Below, piece after piece: positions 9,392 through 18,801 of a DNA stretch of 64,000 nt. Positions within the stretch are counted from its first letter, which is position 1. Each line of letters begins with the position of its first letter. This DNA comes from Stenotrophomonas tumulicola (GTDB taxonomy: Bacteria; Pseudomonadota; Gammaproteobacteria; Xanthomonadales; Xanthomonadaceae). Position numbers and translations under genes: made by a program. The notes below the pieces were generated by a model. The model saw only the letters and a list, made by a program, of their open reading frames with translations. It ran no database searches and was not told the origin of the DNA. Location of the stretch: the NCBI RefSeq assembly GCF_014117215.1, contig NZ_JACGXS010000001.1:434001-498000 (forward strand), given 5' to 3'.

Positions 9392-9409
9392 GTGAACGAG
9401 GTCTAGAAT
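9381..9409 (+). promoter_or_regulatory. sigma-70 promoter of the sdh operon
   Basis: TTGTCA (9381-9386), 17-nt spacer, TAGAAT (9404-9409); transcription would begin near 9416, about 15 nt before the first gene. The -35 box lies inside the first codons of the divergent ygfZ if its GTG start is right. Confidence 0.65.
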
Positions 9410-9430
9410 TTGTGCGTTGCGAGAATCCTG

Positions 9431-9604
9431 ATGATAGGCCAAACAACCCCCACTCCCGACACTGAATCTGAAGCTCCGCTGGATCCGACGGCACCCGTGC
9501 CTGAAGACGCTCCGGTGGTGCCGAAGGAATACGGTGGCCGCGGCGGACTTGATCCGGTGCGGTATGGGGATTGGGAGAAAAACGGACGCTGCGTCGATTT
9601 CTGA
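9431..9604 (+). CDS. SDHAF4-like succinate dehydrogenase assembly factor (DUF1674)
   Basis: 57-residue protein: a disordered, acidic Pro-rich N-terminus (1-33) and the conserved C-terminal signature GGRGGLDPVRYGDWEKNGRC followed by VDF. This is the SDHAF4/DUF1674 motif; in eukaryotes SDHAF4 binds flavinylated SdhA and promotes joining to SdhB. I chose the ATG at 9431 over an in-frame TTG at 9410. It is the first cistron of the sdh operon, 56 nt before sdhC, which supports the function by context. The gene is easily missed because of its size. Confidence 0.85.
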   Translation: MIGQTTPTPDTESEAPLDPTAPVPEDAPVVPKEYGGRGGLDPVRYGDWEKNGRCVDF

Positions 9605-9660
9605 GCAGCATTGAGCCAACGCGGCATTGCGCCGCCCAGCCGAGACAACGAGCCCAGCGA

Positions 9661-10056
9661 ATGGCGACCAGAGAACGTCCCCTTTCCCCGCACCTCCAGG
9701 TGTATCGCTGGCAGATTCAGATGGCCACCTCGATCCTGCATCGAGCGACCGGCATCTTTCTGTCTGTTGGAGCCCTGATCATCGCCGGCGGCCTGCTCGC
9801 CCTGATGATCGGCCCAGAATCCTGGACCTGCTTCACCAACCACGCAGGCGCCTGGTACGGCAAGCTGTTCCTGTTCGCCTGGACCTGGTCCTTCGCCTAC
9901 CACCTGTGCAATGGCATCCGCCACATCGTGCAGGACTTCGCGGTTGGCTTCAGCATCCCCGCCTTCGTGCGCAGCAGCTGGCTGTCGGTAGTCGCCTCGC
10001 TGGTGCTCACCGCCCTGGTCTGGGCCTACGTATTGCTTTCCGGAGGTGCCGCATGA
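9661..10056 (+). CDS. sdhC: succinate dehydrogenase cytochrome b556 subunit
   Basis: 131-residue membrane anchor of complex II. It begins RPLSPHLQVYRWQ, has the family segment SILHRATGIFL and three membrane helices (about 24-49, 66-86 and 107-127). The heme-ligand motif is HLCNGIRHIVQD. The start at 9661 matches the family N-terminus. sdhD overlaps its stop by four bases (ATGA), so the two anchors are translated together. Confidence 0.96.
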   Translation: MATRERPLSPHLQVYRWQIQMATSILHRATGIFLSVGALIIAGGLLALMIGPESWTCFTNHAGAWYGKLFLFAWTWSFAYHLCNGIRHIVQDFAVGFSIPAFVRSSWLSVVASLVLTALVWAYVLLSGGAA

Positions 10057-10439
10057 GCCGTTACCGCACCGCGTTGAAGAACGTGCGTGGACTGGGCGCC
10101 GCCAAGAGTGGCACCGAGCACTTCGTACACCAGCGCCTGACCGCCACCGCGCTGGTCGCGCTGTCCATCTGGTTCCTGGTGTTCGTGCTGAGCCTGCTGG
10201 GCGCCGATTACGTGACGGCCACCGAAGCGATCGCCAAGCCGTGGAATGCCGTGCTGGTCGTCGGCTTCCTGGTGGCCATGTTCTGGCATGCCCAGCTTGG
10301 CCTGCAGGTCGTGCTGGAAGACTACATCCACAATTCGCTGCTGGCCCTTGCGCTGCAGACCACGGTGAAGTTCGTGGCCGTGCTCGGCGGGATCGTCAGT
10401 GTTTTTGCGGTCGCCCGCATTGCGCTCGGCGCTGCCTGA
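10053..10439 (+). CDS. sdhD: succinate dehydrogenase hydrophobic anchor subunit
   Basis: 128-residue second membrane anchor. Family start NVRGLGAAKSGTEHFVHQRLTA, then three hydrophobic helices (about 30-50, 63-83, 95-122) with HAQLGLQVVLEDYIH between the second and third. The start ATG at 10053 overlaps the sdhC stop. sdhA follows after 31 nt. Confidence 0.96.
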   Translation: MSRYRTALKNVRGLGAAKSGTEHFVHQRLTATALVALSIWFLVFVLSLLGADYVTATEAIAKPWNAVLVVGFLVAMFWHAQLGLQVVLEDYIHNSLLALALQTTVKFVAVLGGIVSVFAVARIALGAA

Positions 10440-10470
10440 GTCCAGGCACCAAGACAGGAATCCAGATTAG

Positions 10471-12261
10471 ATGTCCGCTTACAAGATCACCGAACACAAG
10501 TACGACATGGTCGTGGTGGGTGCCGGCGGTGCCGGCCTGCGTGCCACGTTCGGCCTGGCCGCCAAGGGCCTGCAGACCGTGTGCCTGACCAAGGTCTTCC
10601 CGACCCGTTCGCACACCGTCGCTGCACAGGGCGGCATTTCGGCCGCGCTCGGCAACATGGGCGAGGACGACTGGCGCTACCACTTCTACGACACCATCAA
10701 GGGCTCGGATTGGCTGGGCGACCAGGATGCGATCGAGTACATGTGCCGCGAGGCGATCCCGGCGATCATCGAGCTGGAGCACTATGGCGTGCCGTTCAGC
10801 CGTACCGAAGAGGGCAAGATCTACCAGCGCCCGTTCGGCGGCATGACCACCAAGTACGGCGAAGGCCCGGCCGCGCAACGTACCTGCGCGGCGGCCGACC
10901 GTACCGGCCACGCCATGCTGCACACGCTGTACCAGCAGTCGTTGAAGCACGATGCGCGTTTCATGATCGAATACTTCGCGCTGGACCTGATCTTCGACGA
11001 AGACGGGACCTGCCGTGGCGTCCTGGCCATCGACATGGCCGAAGGCTCGCTGCACCTGTTCCGCGCCCAGGGCGTGGTGCTGGCCACCGGCGGCTATGGC
11101 CGCGCGTACTTCAGCGCCACCTCCGCCCACACCTGTACCGGTGATGGCGGTGGCCTGGCCATGCGTGCCGGCATCGCGATGCAGGACATGGAATTCGTGC
11201 AGTTCCACCCGACCGGCATCTACGGCGCCGGCTGCCTGATCACCGAAGGCGTGCGTGGCGAAGGCGGCATCCTGCGCAACAGCAGCGGCGAACGCTTCAT
11301 GGAGCGCTACGCACCGCACTACAAGGACCTGGCTTCGCGCGACGTGGTTGCGCGTTCCATGACCGTGGAAATCCGCGAAGGCCGCGGCGTCGGCGAGCAC
11401 AAGGACCACATCCTGCTCGACCTGACCCACCTCGGCCCGGGCGTGATCGACGACAAGCTGCCGGGCATCGCCGAAAGCGCGCGCATCTTTGCCGGCGTCG
11501 ACGTGCACAAGCAGCCGATCCCGGTCATCCCGACCGTGCACTACAACATGGGCGGCATCCCGACCAACTTCCATGGCGAAGTGGTGCGCATCGACGGCGA
11601 CAACCCCGATGCGGTCATCCCGGGCCTGTATGCCATCGGCGAAGCCGCCTGCGTGTCGGTGCACGGTGCGAACCGCCTTGGTTCCAACTCGCTGCTGGAC
11701 CTGGTGGTGTTCGGCCGTGCAGTGGCCAACCGCTGCGCCGAGACGATCACGCCGGGCGCCACGCACAAGCCGCTGCCGTCCGATGCCTGCGACAAGGCGC
11801 TGGGCCTGCTGGACAAGCTGCGCTATGCCAAGGGCGATACGCCGACCTCGGTGATCCGCGACAACATGCAGCGGACCATGCAGGCCGACGCGGCGGTGTT
11901 CCGCACCAGCCAGACGCTGAAGGAAGGCTGCGAGAAGATGGCCGGCATCTTCGATTCGTTCCAGGACGTCAAGGTCAGCGATCGCTCGCTGGTCTGGAAC
12001 TCGGACCTGATCGAAACCTACGAGCTGAACAACCTGCTGCTCAACGCGGTGGCGACGATCAACTCGGCCGAGCAGCGCAAGGAAAGCCGCGGTGCGCATG
12101 CGCACGAAGACTTCCCGGACCGCGACGACGTCAATTGGCACAAGCACACGCTGGTCAAGGTCGACGACAAGGGCAAGTGCAGCTTCGACTATCGACCGGT
12201 GCACATGTACACGCTGACCGACGAGGTCGACGTGGTGCCGCCGAAGCCGCGCGTGTATTGA
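10471..12261 (+). CDS. sdhA: succinate dehydrogenase flavoprotein subunit
   Basis: 596-residue flavoprotein oxidising succinate to fumarate. FAD dinucleotide motif [13 protein letters not shown] near residue 15; H48 in [11 protein letters not shown] is the residue covalently linked to FAD; active-site region around [26 protein letters not shown] and [10 protein letters not shown]. The C-terminus VPPKPRVY is typical. Length is that of the family. The conserved His supports covalent flavinylation, which SdhE at 13.3 kb would assist. Confidence 0.98.
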   Translation: MSAYKITEHKYDMVVVGAGGAGLRATFGLAAKGLQTVCLTKVFPTRSHTVAAQGGISAALGNMGEDDWRYHFYDTIKGSDWLGDQDAIEYMCREAIPAIIELEHYGVPFSRTEEGKIYQRPFGGMTTKYGEGPAAQRTCAAADRTGHAMLHTLYQQSLKHDARFMIEYFALDLIFDEDGTCRGVLAIDMAEGSLHLFRAQGVVLATGGYGRAYFSATSAHTCTGDGGGLAMRAGIAMQDMEFVQFHPTGIYGAGCLITEGVRGEGGILRNSSGERFMERYAPHYKDLASRDVVARSMTVEIREGRGVGEHKDHILLDLTHLGPGVIDDKLPGIAESARIFAGVDVHKQPIPVIPTVHYNMGGIPTNFHGEVVRIDGDNPDAVIPGLYAIGEAACVSVHGANRLGSNSLLDLVVFGRAVANRCAETITPGATHKPLPSDACDKALGLLDKLRYAKGDTPTSVIRDNMQRTMQADAAVFRTSQTLKEGCEKMAGIFDSFQDVKVSDRSLVWNSDLIETYELNNLLLNAVATINSAEQRKESRGAHAHEDFPDRDDVNWHKHTLVKVDDKGKCSFDYRPVHMYTLTDEVDVVPPKPRVY

Positions 12262-12330
12262 TCGCGACCCCCGCCTACCATGCAATCCGCGCCGTGATGG
12301 CGCGGGCCGCCTGAGCCAACGAGAGCAGCC

Positions 12331-13116
12331 ATGGCCGAGTTTTCCCTGCCGAAGAATTCAAAGATCACCAAGGGCAAGCACTTTCCCGCCACTGGTGGTG
12401 CGAAGAACGTGCGCACCTTCAAGGTCTACCGCTGGAGTCCCGACGACGACAGCAACCCACGCACCGATACGTACGAGATCGACCTTGACGCGTGCGGACC
12501 GATGGTCCTGGACGCGCTGATCAAGATCAAGAACGAGATCGACCCGACCCTGACCTTCCGTCGCTCGTGCCGCGAGGGCATCTGCGGTTCGTGCGCGATG
12601 AACATCGACGGCACCAACACGCTGGCCTGCACCCGCGCCATCGCCGATTGCGGCAAGGCCGAGGTGCCGATCTACCCGCTGCCGCACATGAGCGTGGTCA
12701 AGGACCTGGTGCCGGACCTGACCCACTTCTACGCGCAGTACGCCTCGATCAAGCCGTGGATCCGCACGCAGACGCCGGCACCACCGGACCGCGAGCGCCT
12801 GCAGTCGCCGGAAGACCGCAAGCAGCTCGATGGCCTGTACGAGTGCATCCTGTGCGCATGCTGCTCCACCAGCTGCCCGAGTTACTGGTGGAACGGCGAG
12901 CGTTACCTGGGCCCGGCGATCCTGCTGCAGGCCTACCGCTGGATCATCGATTCGCGCGATGAAGACACCGGTGCGCGCCTGGACGACCTGGAAGATCCGT
13001 TCAAGCTGTACCGTTGCCACACCATCATGAACTGCGCACGGACCTGCCCGAAGGGGCTGAACCCGGCACTGGCGATCGCCGAGATCAAGAAATTGATGAT
13101 GGCGCGTCGCGCTTGA
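12331..13116 (+). CDS. sdhB: succinate dehydrogenase iron-sulfur subunit
   Basis: 261-residue Fe-S subunit. [2Fe-2S] ligands C80, C85, C88 and C100 (CREGICGSC ... LAC); [4Fe-4S]/[3Fe-4S] ligands in [12 protein letters not shown] (172-183) and in [14 protein letters not shown] (229-242). It passes electrons from SdhA to quinone in the membrane anchor. The start at 12331 is 69 nt after sdhA. A run of REP-like units follows before sdhE. Confidence 0.98.
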   Translation: MAEFSLPKNSKITKGKHFPATGGAKNVRTFKVYRWSPDDDSNPRTDTYEIDLDACGPMVLDALIKIKNEIDPTLTFRRSCREGICGSCAMNIDGTNTLACTRAIADCGKAEVPIYPLPHMSVVKDLVPDLTHFYAQYASIKPWIRTQTPAPPDRERLQSPEDRKQLDGLYECILCACCSTSCPSYWWNGERYLGPAILLQAYRWIIDSRDEDTGARLDDLEDPFKLYRCHTIMNCARTCPKGLNPALAIAEIKKLMMARRA

Positions 13117-13132
13117 CCGACGGGTGCTGCCG

Positions 13133-13260
13133 GTGACGGGCATGGCCCGTCACTACCGTGGACGCATCGCAGGTAGAGCGGGGCCATGCCCCGCTGCCCG
13201 CCACCTGCAGAGCGGGACCATGCCCCGCTGCCGCCCTGTAGAGCGGGGCCATGCCCCGCT
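13133..13260. repeat. REP array of GAGCGGGG variant between sdhB and sdhE
   Basis: Four palindromes: 13133-13156 (minus, TGACGGGC stem) and three plus copies with an AGCGGGGC/GCCCCGCT stem at 13173-13195, 13207-13229 (head GCAG, one mismatched arm base) and 13238-13260. The stem sequence differs from the common GCCGGGC class of the window, yet the GTAG head and the CAT loop are kept, so this looks like a distinct subfamily. It may reduce sdhE expression relative to sdhCDAB. Confidence 0.85.
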
Positions 13261-13282
13261 GCGGGTTTGAAGGAACGCAACA

Positions 13283-13531
13283 ATGGACGAAGCCATTCTG
13301 CTGAAAAAGCTGCGCTGGCGCTGCCGCCGCGGCATGCGTGAGCTGGACCAGCTGTTCGAACGCTACCTGGACCGCGAGTGGCCTGCGGCACCTGCGGAAG
13401 AACGCGAGGTTTTCCTGTTCCTGCTGGACTGCGAAGACGATAAGTTGTGGCGGTGGTTCATGGGCTACGAGGCCTGCCCGCATGCACACGCCGTCCCCAT
13501 GCTCGACCGGATCCGCGCCCTCGAGGCTTGA
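13283..13531 (+). CDS. sdhE: FAD assembly factor SdhE
   Basis: 82-residue SdhE/SDHAF2 (YgfY) protein that assists covalent attachment of FAD to SdhA. The family motif [14 protein letters not shown] begins at residue 16 and the segment [17 protein letters not shown] follows. Encoded 167 nt after sdhB with the REP array between. Its 3' end overlaps the next reading frame. Confidence 0.95.
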   Translation: MDEAILLKKLRWRCRRGMRELDQLFERYLDREWPAAPAEEREVFLFLLDCEDDKLWRWFMGYEACPHAHAVPMLDRIRALEA

Positions 13532-13931
13532 GTGGCGTCCTTCGCGCCTGCAGGCCGGCGCCGAAGCACTGGTACTGGCGGCGGCGCCCTGGTTGATCGC
13601 CGCCAGCGACCTGCCTGTACGCTGGCAGCCTCCACTGGTGCTGTCCTGCTGGTTGTTCGGCCTGGGAGGACTGTGGCGCGCGCTGCGCAGGCCGCGCCAG
13701 CGGCTGTGGCTGCAGGCCCTGCCAAGGCCGTTGCTGCTTGACGGAATCGAACTGGAGGCGCCTTCGCTGCAGGCACGTGGCCCCTGGCTGCAGCTGCGCT
13801 GGCAGGGGCCGGGGCAGGGTGGCTGCCTGTTGTTCTGGCCCGATGTCCTCGATCGCGCGCAGCGACGTGAACTGCGTCTGGCCATCCGTGCGCGACAGGT
13901 TTCCCGTCGGCCGTCGTCAGTGGCACCATAA
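13482..13931 (+). CDS. YgfX/CptA-like membrane protein
   Basis: About 149 residues in a frame overlapping the end of sdhE. It resembles YgfX: WRPSR near the start, two short membrane helices (about 27-45 and 48-66), a positively charged RRPRQR turn, and a C-terminal half ending in [21 protein letters not shown]. In E. coli ygfX is also the gene after sdhE (cptAB). The only in-frame ATG near the start is at 13482, with GAGG nine bases upstream; an alternative start cannot be excluded. Function is unclear; family members have been described as membrane partners of SdhE or as a toxin. Confidence 0.65.
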   Translation: MHTPSPCSTGSAPSRLEWRPSRLQAGAEALVLAAAPWLIAASDLPVRWQPPLVLSCWLFGLGGLWRALRRPRQRLWLQALPRPLLLDGIELEAPSLQARGPWLQLRWQGPGQGGCLLFWPDVLDRAQRRELRLAIRARQVSRRPSSVAP

Positions 13932-13954
13932 GCTGAATTCCCCGGCGCACCTGA

Positions 13955-15196
13955 ATGTTCAAACCCATCCCCGTGGCCATCGGCCTGCGCTACCTGCGCG
14001 CCAAGCGGCGCAATGGCTTCATTTCCTTCATTTCCATGGCGTCCATCCTGGGCATCGCGCTGGGCGTGACCGTGCTGATCACCACCCTGGCGGTGATGAG
14101 CGGGTTCCAGAAGGAGATCCGCGACCGCCTGCTGCAGATGTCCGCGCATACCACCATCAGCCGCGACGGTGAGCCGATGAGCGACTGGCAGCGCGCGGTC
14201 GATACCGCCTACAAGGATGCACGCGTGGCCGGCGCCGCGCCGTACATCGAGATCCAGGCGATGATCAGCGGCCCGCGCGTGCAGGGGGCGTTGGTGCAGG
14301 GCGTGGACCCGGCCATGGAACCGAAGGTGTCGGTGGTCGCCGAGAAGATGAAGAAGGGCCGCTTCGACAGCCTGCAGCAGGGCAGCTACAACATGATCCT
14401 CGGCCAGGAGCTGGCGCTGTGGCTGGGCGTTGACGTGGGCGACCAGGTGGTGGTGACGCTGGCCGAAGTGCAGGGCACGCCGATGGGGGCGATCCCGCGG
14501 ATGAAGCGCTTCACCGTCAGTGGCATCTTCGAAGCCGGTTACAACGAGATCGATCGCGGCGTTGCCTTCGCCAACATGGAAGACCTCGAGCGCGTGCTGC
14601 GCATCGACGGCGCCACCGGCGTGCGCCTGAAGCTGCACGACATGGACCAGGCGCTGGAGGTGGGCGTGGACCTGGCGCAACGCCTGGGCGGCGCATACCG
14701 GGTCAGCGACTGGACCCAGCAGAACGCGAACCTGTACCACTCGCTGCGGATGGAAAAAGTGGTGATGGGCATCCTGCTGTCACTGATCATCGCCATGGGG
14801 GCGTTCAACCTGGTGTCCTCGCAGGTGATGCTGGTCACCGACAAGCAGGCCGACATCGCGATCCTGCGCACGCTGGGCCTGACCCCGCGCGGGGTGATGG
14901 GTGTGTTCATGGTGCAGGGTTCGATGATCGGCATCATCGGCACCTTGTCAGGCGTCATCGGCGGCATCGCCCTGACCCTGAACCTGGAACGCATCCTTGG
15001 CGCCATCGAGGCGTTGTTCAACGTCAAGCTGCTGCCGGAAGACGTCTACTACATCACCGGCCTGCCGACGGACATGCAGCCTGGCGACATCGTGGTGATC
15101 ACCGTGGTGGCGCTGCTGATGAGTTTCCTGGCCACCCTGTACCCGGCGTGGCGCGCGGCCCGCACCCAGCCTGCGGAGGCGCTGCGTTATGAATGA
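13955..15196 (+). CDS. lolC: lipoprotein-releasing ABC transporter permease LolC/E
   Basis: 413-residue inner-membrane permease of the LolCDE system, which extracts outer-membrane lipoproteins to the LolA carrier. Typical start [23 protein letters not shown], first helix about 25-50, a large periplasmic domain (about 50-265), and three helices near 270-300, 325-350 and 375-400. Only one LolC/E-type gene is here, so the organism either uses a single hybrid permease or encodes the partner elsewhere. lolD overlaps the stop by eight bases. Confidence 0.92.
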   Translation: MFKPIPVAIGLRYLRAKRRNGFISFISMASILGIALGVTVLITTLAVMSGFQKEIRDRLLQMSAHTTISRDGEPMSDWQRAVDTAYKDARVAGAAPYIEIQAMISGPRVQGALVQGVDPAMEPKVSVVAEKMKKGRFDSLQQGSYNMILGQELALWLGVDVGDQVVVTLAEVQGTPMGAIPRMKRFTVSGIFEAGYNEIDRGVAFANMEDLERVLRIDGATGVRLKLHDMDQALEVGVDLAQRLGGAYRVSDWTQQNANLYHSLRMEKVVMGILLSLIIAMGAFNLVSSQVMLVTDKQADIAILRTLGLTPRGVMGVFMVQGSMIGIIGTLSGVIGGIALTLNLERILGAIEALFNVKLLPEDVYYITGLPTDMQPGDIVVITVVALLMSFLATLYPAWRAARTQPAEALRYE

Positions 15197-15902
15197 GGTT
15201 TTTTCTCCCGGGCAGGAAGTGGTCCGTGCCGAGGCACTGGGCAAGACCTACGCCGAGGGCAAGCTGCATACGCCCGTGTTCGATGGCCTGGACCTGCAGG
15301 TGACGGCTGGCGAAACGGTGGCGATCATCGGCGCGTCCGGTGCCGGCAAGAGCACCCTGCTGCACCTGCTGGGCGGGTTGGACATCCCCAGCGCCGGCGA
15401 AGTGTTCGTGGCCGGCCAGCAGATGTCCACGTTGTCCGACAGCGAGCGCGGCAAGCTGCGCAACCAGGCGCTGGGTTTCGTATACCAGTTCCACCACCTG
15501 CTGCCGGAGTTCACCGCGCTGGAAAACGTGATGATGCCGGTACTGCTGGGCGGCGGTGATGTTGCCGCGGCCAACGAGCGTGCGCGCCAATTGCTGGAAT
15601 CGGTCGGGCTGGGGCATCGCCTGCAGCACAAGCCCGGTGAGCTTTCAGGTGGCGAACGCCAGCGCGCGGCAGTGGCACGTGCGTTGGTGAACCAGCCGGC
15701 CTGCGTGCTCGGCGACGAGCCGACCGGCAACCTGGACGACCGCACCGCCGGCACCGTGTTCGACCTGATGCTGGAACTGAACCGCGCGCGCCACACCTCG
15801 CTGGTACTGGTCACCCATGACCGCAGCCTGGCACGGCGGCTGGACCGGGTGCTGGAGCTGCGCGAAGGCAAGCTCCACGCGCTGGCGCGCGCCGAGGTCT
15901 GA
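15189..15902 (+). CDS. lolD: lipoprotein-releasing ATPase LolD
   Basis: 237-residue ATPase: Walker A GASGAGKS (48-55), Q-loop [21 protein letters not shown] with the LolD-specific FHHLLPEF, signature [15 protein letters not shown], Walker [11 protein letters not shown]. It drives lipoprotein release with the permease encoded just before; the ATG at 15189 lies inside the end of that gene, so the two are translationally coupled. Confidence 0.96.
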   Translation: MNEVFSPGQEVVRAEALGKTYAEGKLHTPVFDGLDLQVTAGETVAIIGASGAGKSTLLHLLGGLDIPSAGEVFVAGQQMSTLSDSERGKLRNQALGFVYQFHHLLPEFTALENVMMPVLLGGGDVAAANERARQLLESVGLGHRLQHKPGELSGGERQRAAVARALVNQPACVLGDEPTGNLDDRTAGTVFDLMLELNRARHTSLVLVTHDRSLARRLDRVLELREGKLHALARAEV

Positions 15903-15915
15903 ACGCGGCTTCGGG

Positions 15916-15950
15916 GCCTGGTCCTGTTGCCTGCAGCAAAAGGACCGGGC
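15916..15950. terminator. hairpin between convergent lolD and the orphan gene
   Basis: GGTCCT (15920-15925) pairs with AGGACC (15941-15946), with further inner pairs TTGC/GCAA and outer GCC/GGC. There is no strong U-tract on either side, so termination strength is uncertain. Confidence 0.4.
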
Positions 15951-15970
15951 TCCTCTACAGACAATCCAGG

Positions 15971-16954
15971 TCAAGCCAGGTCGACGTTCCGCATCGATGT
16001 CAGCCAGCGGATGAAGGGCGAGGCAACGGCCTCGCTGCCGGCGGCCGTGGTCAGCCCGAGGCCGTCCGCTTCAGCGAGGTCGCTGGGTGACAGGTCGGGT
16101 CTGTCGTCGAGCAGGCCAAATGCCGCACGCCGTTCCAGCGTCTCCAGTGCCTGCCGGTCCACCGGTGAGACAAGCATGCCGGCCATGCCTGATACCGTCG
16201 CGCCGTGCTCCACGGCTTCGCCTGGCTCGCCATGTTCGGCGGCCAAGCGCTGCAGGTAGCGATGCGAGTCGGAGCCCGGTTTGATGGTCAGGCCGTCGTC
16301 CACCATCAGGCTCATTGGGATTCCGCCGCTCAGCAATGTTGCCGCGTGGATACGCAACCACACCGCTTCGTGCACGATCGGGTCAAGCTGCCTGAGGGCA
16401 TTGCTGTCGAACCGGGCAGCGCCTGCGGTATCTGGCGCAAGTGAATGTATGGCATCGCTCCGGGTGTCCGGCGACCTGAGTGCGTCTCCCACCACGCCGC
16501 GCAGGGCTGCCATCTGCAGCCTCCTGATCCGCTCCGGGGCCTGCAGCGCTTCGTGGCTTGAGCAGAGCTGGGTGACCGTCCGGACGCCGCTGTGGGCTTG
16601 CTGCTCGGCCATGTCCATCAGGGAAGTGACATCGGGGTTGCGATCCAGGTGCAGGGACGCCTGCTCCAGATTGAAATGGGTAAGGTGCAGAAGTTCTCGT
16701 GGCGGGAAAGCGCCATGCATGTCGAGGATATTCCTGTCGCTGCCTGCCGCATTGATGCGGACGCGGGCGGCCTGGATCATCAGTGGGGCTGGCGAGAACG
16801 TTGCCGGTGTTGCATCCGGTGATGCGCGCTCCACGCCGGTGGTGTTGTGCACGCTCACCAGGGCGGCGAACCGGCTGTTCTGCGAAGGTCGGGGCTCGAC
16901 ACCGAAAGTCGGCAATGCAGGCTGACGGGGAACGTGGGTGATGGACATTGGCAT
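15971..16954 (-). CDS. unrecognised orphan protein
   Basis: I do not recognise this protein. From the ATG at 16954 (MPMSITHV) it has 327 residues; an upstream ATG (17026) would give 351. The first ~55 residues are rich in Pro, Ser, Thr and Ala and look disordered; the rest looks mostly helical and soluble, with no signal peptide or membrane segment (for example FNLEQASLHLDRNPDVTSLM and RIRRLQMAALRGVVGDALR). It is monocistronic, between lolD (convergent) and a divergent lipoprotein gene. The disordered N-terminus before a helical body would suit a secreted effector, but no XVIPCD, T3S or other export motif is evident, so this is only a possibility. Confidence 0.6.
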   Translation of the reverse strand: MPMSITHVPRQPALPTFGVEPRPSQNSRFAALVSVHNTTGVERASPDATPATFSPAPLMIQAARVRINAAGSDRNILDMHGAFPPRELLHLTHFNLEQASLHLDRNPDVTSLMDMAEQQAHSGVRTVTQLCSSHEALQAPERIRRLQMAALRGVVGDALRSPDTRSDAIHSLAPDTAGAARFDSNALRQLDPIVHEAVWLRIHAATLLSGGIPMSLMVDDGLTIKPGSDSHRYLQRLAAEHGEPGEAVEHGATVSGMAGMLVSPVDRQALETLERRAAFGLLDDRPDLSPSDLAEADGLGLTTAAGSEAVASPFIRWLTSMRNVDLA

Positions 16955-17080
16955 GATGCGGCCTGCTGAAGGGGTCGATGGCATGGGGGGACCGTCGCCG
17001 ATCCACGGGGAGCGGCGAAGCGGCATGGGCCGGGATCATCTGCCGCTGCAACCCGTCGTGCCTTCAGAATGCGTGCAGAT

Positions 17081-17110
17081 GCGGGCAGGCGCGGGCAGGC
17101 GCGGGCAGGC
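17081..17110. repeat. three perfect 10-bp tandem repeats
   Basis: The decamer GCGGGCAGGC occurs three times head to tail in the spacer between the divergent orphan gene and the lipoprotein gene. It is a candidate variable-number site. Confidence 0.9.
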
Positions 17111-17178
17111 ACGGCACCTCGCCACGTTCACGGCATCGGGTGCATGATGCGGCGGGAAACCCTTGCACTGGAGGCCGC

Positions 17179-17613
17179 ATGAAGCGTTTGATCGTTGCAG
17201 TGGCGATGTGCCTGACCCTGGTCGCCTGCGCCACCGGCGGCCGCCTGGACAGTGCCGAACGGCTTGAGCTGTATCGCGCGCATGCCGGCCCGCCGCAGCA
17301 GGACATGCAGTTCTTCGGCAGCCTCAACGGCTGGAACGAGCTTGGTGACAGCGCATTGGCGGTATGGACGCGGCCCAGCGAAGCCTACCTGCTCGAGCTG
17401 TCCGGCCCTTGCCAGGACCTGCCGTATGCGCAGGCGATCGGCCTGAGCAGCCAAAGCGGACGGGTGTCGGCACGCTTCGACAAGGTGCTGGTGCGTGGTA
17501 CCGGTCCCGGCCCGCAGATGCCCTGCCATATCGCCAGCATCCGCAAGCTGGACGTCAAGGCACTGCGCGCGTCCGAACAGGAACTGCGCCAGGCGCAGGC
17601 CGAAGAACGATAG
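17179..17613 (+). CDS. small lipoprotein, DUF6491-like
   Basis: 144 residues with a lipoprotein signal: hydrophobic stretch then LVACATGG (lipobox Cys 16). The mature part contains FGSLNGWNELGDSALAVWTRPSEAYLL and CQDLPYAQAIGLSS, which I associate with the DUF6491 family of Xanthomonadaceae; function unknown. The ATG at 17179 has GGAGG six bases upstream. The C-terminal ~20 residues are charged. Its TAG stop is formed by the GTAG-type head of a REP-like element (17610-17632). Confidence 0.75.
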   Translation: MKRLIVAVAMCLTLVACATGGRLDSAERLELYRAHAGPPQQDMQFFGSLNGWNELGDSALAVWTRPSEAYLLELSGPCQDLPYAQAIGLSSQSGRVSARFDKVLVRGTGPGPQMPCHIASIRKLDVKALRASEQELRQAQAEER

Positions 17614-17677
17614 CGTCGGGCCACGCCGGGCGGACATTCTCCGCATTGCGCGCTCGCCGGGCATGGCCCGGCGCTAC
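17610..17677. repeat. SMAG/REP pair after the DUF6491 gene
   Basis: A decayed plus-strand copy at 17610-17632 (head ATAG, arms GTCGGGC/GCCGGGC) and an intact minus-strand copy at 17655-17677. The first overlaps the stop codon of the preceding gene. Confidence 0.75.
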
Positions 17678-17680
17678 CGG

Positions 17681-18106
17681 TCAGCGCCGGTCAGCCTGCA
17701 GGTTGTCGAAGGTTTCGGTGTAGTCCTTGAACTCCGGAATCACCTGTACCAGGTCGGCTGGAATCGGATCCATGCCGGCGGGCGGCACGATCTTCACCGG
17801 CTTCCTGTCCGGATCGGCCGGCGCGTCGACGAGGGTGTTCTGGCGCAGCACCTGCAGGTGGCCGAACATCTGCTGCAGCATCTGCTGCTGTTCGGGGCGC
17901 AGCGGGATCTCGATCTCGTCCACCTTCATCTTGCCGTCGGGCATCACGATGATGTTTGGTGCGGGTGCACGGCGCACGGTGACCATGCTGTCACTGACGG
18001 TGATCTTTGGCTTGCTGCGCTCGACACGGTGGTTCCGGTATTCCTGGTCGCAGCCGGCAAGGACCAGGCAGAGCAGGGCGGCCAGCAGCAGGAACAGCTT
18101 CTTCAT
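17681..18106 (-). CDS. hypothetical lipoprotein at end of the YtrA operon
   Basis: 141 residues. Signal peptide with lipobox LVLAGCDQ (Cys 19), then a hydrophilic domain with alternating charged segments (IIVMPDGKMKVDEIEIPL). No enzyme motif is seen and I cannot name a family. It follows the DUF2884 gene after about 88 nt and is probably the last cistron of the operon that starts at 22.2 kb. Its mature part carries MPDGKM and IPLRPEQQQML, reminiscent of the adjacent DUF2884 protein (LLIDGKDV), so the two may be distantly related; this is an inference from short stretches only. Confidence 0.7.
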   Translation of the reverse strand: MKKLFLLLAALLCLVLAGCDQEYRNHRVERSKPKITVSDSMVTVRRAPAPNIIVMPDGKMKVDEIEIPLRPEQQQMLQQMFGHLQVLRQNTLVDAPADPDRKPVKIVPPAGMDPIPADLVQVIPEFKDYTETFDNLQADRR

Positions 18107-18194
18107 GGCGGTCCGTGGAAGTGGGGGGCACGTTAGTGTAATCCCCCCGGCACCGGCCGGCCGTCGTCCAGCGGCGGACGACGGCCGGGTGCGC

Positions 18195-18770
18195 TCATTT
18201 GCCGCAGTCGTCGATGTCGCTCTGGTCCATCGTGGAGTAGGGCGCGAATGCCGGCAGCGAGGCAGCCAGTGCCTGCTGGGACGCCATCAGCGCGGGAAGC
18301 CGCGCACAGATCTGGTTGGCTTGCGCCTTCAGCTTGTCGGCCTCTGCATTGATGCGCTCCTCGATGCCGTCGGTATTGCCGGAGAACACGCCCTTCAGCG
18401 CTTCGCCAGCGGCTTTCACGCCGAGGTTGGCGCCGGACACGCCGATATCCATGCCGGCCATCGCGATCGCCTCGATCTGACGGCGGTATTCCAGCAACTG
18501 GGTGCGCTGTGCGGCGGTGGTGACCACGTCCTTGCCGTCGATCAGCAAGGCGCCTTCGGGAGTGATCTCGGCTTTCGGCAGCCCATCGGCGGACAGTTTG
18601 AAATTGCCCTTGGCGATCTCCTTGCGCGCCTTGTCGGTGGCTTCCTGCACGGTGCGGCCGATGGTGCTGGTGGAGTCGCTGACGGTCCGCGCGGCATCGC
18701 CGCCGTGTTCACCGCAGCCGGCCAGCGGCAATGCCAGCAGCAGCGCGGGCAGTACGTTGCGCATCTTCAT
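18195..18770 (-). CDS. DUF2884 (YggN-like) lipoprotein
   Basis: 191 residues with a signal peptide and lipobox PLAGCGEH (Cys 19). The segment KAEITPEGALLIDGKDVVTTAAQRTQLLEYRRQIEAI is the pattern I associate with DUF2884/YggN: a short strand region followed by LLIDG and long helices. It would sit in the periplasm anchored to a membrane. Encoded directly after the DUF4097 protein in the same direction. Molecular role unknown. Confidence 0.75.
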   Translation of the reverse strand: MKMRNVLPALLLALPLAGCGEHGGDAARTVSDSTSTIGRTVQEATDKARKEIAKGNFKLSADGLPKAEITPEGALLIDGKDVVTTAAQRTQLLEYRRQIEAIAMAGMDIGVSGANLGVKAAGEALKGVFSGNTDGIEERINAEADKLKAQANQICARLPALMASQQALAASLPAFAPYSTMDQSDIDDCGK

Positions 18771-18801
18771 GGTGGTGATCCCCGTGAGGTTGTGGAGTGG
18801 C

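Noticed and set aside
13133..13260. CRISPR-like array after sdhB
   Set aside because: Three to four units with 8-12 nt gaps, too short and GTAG-headed: REP.
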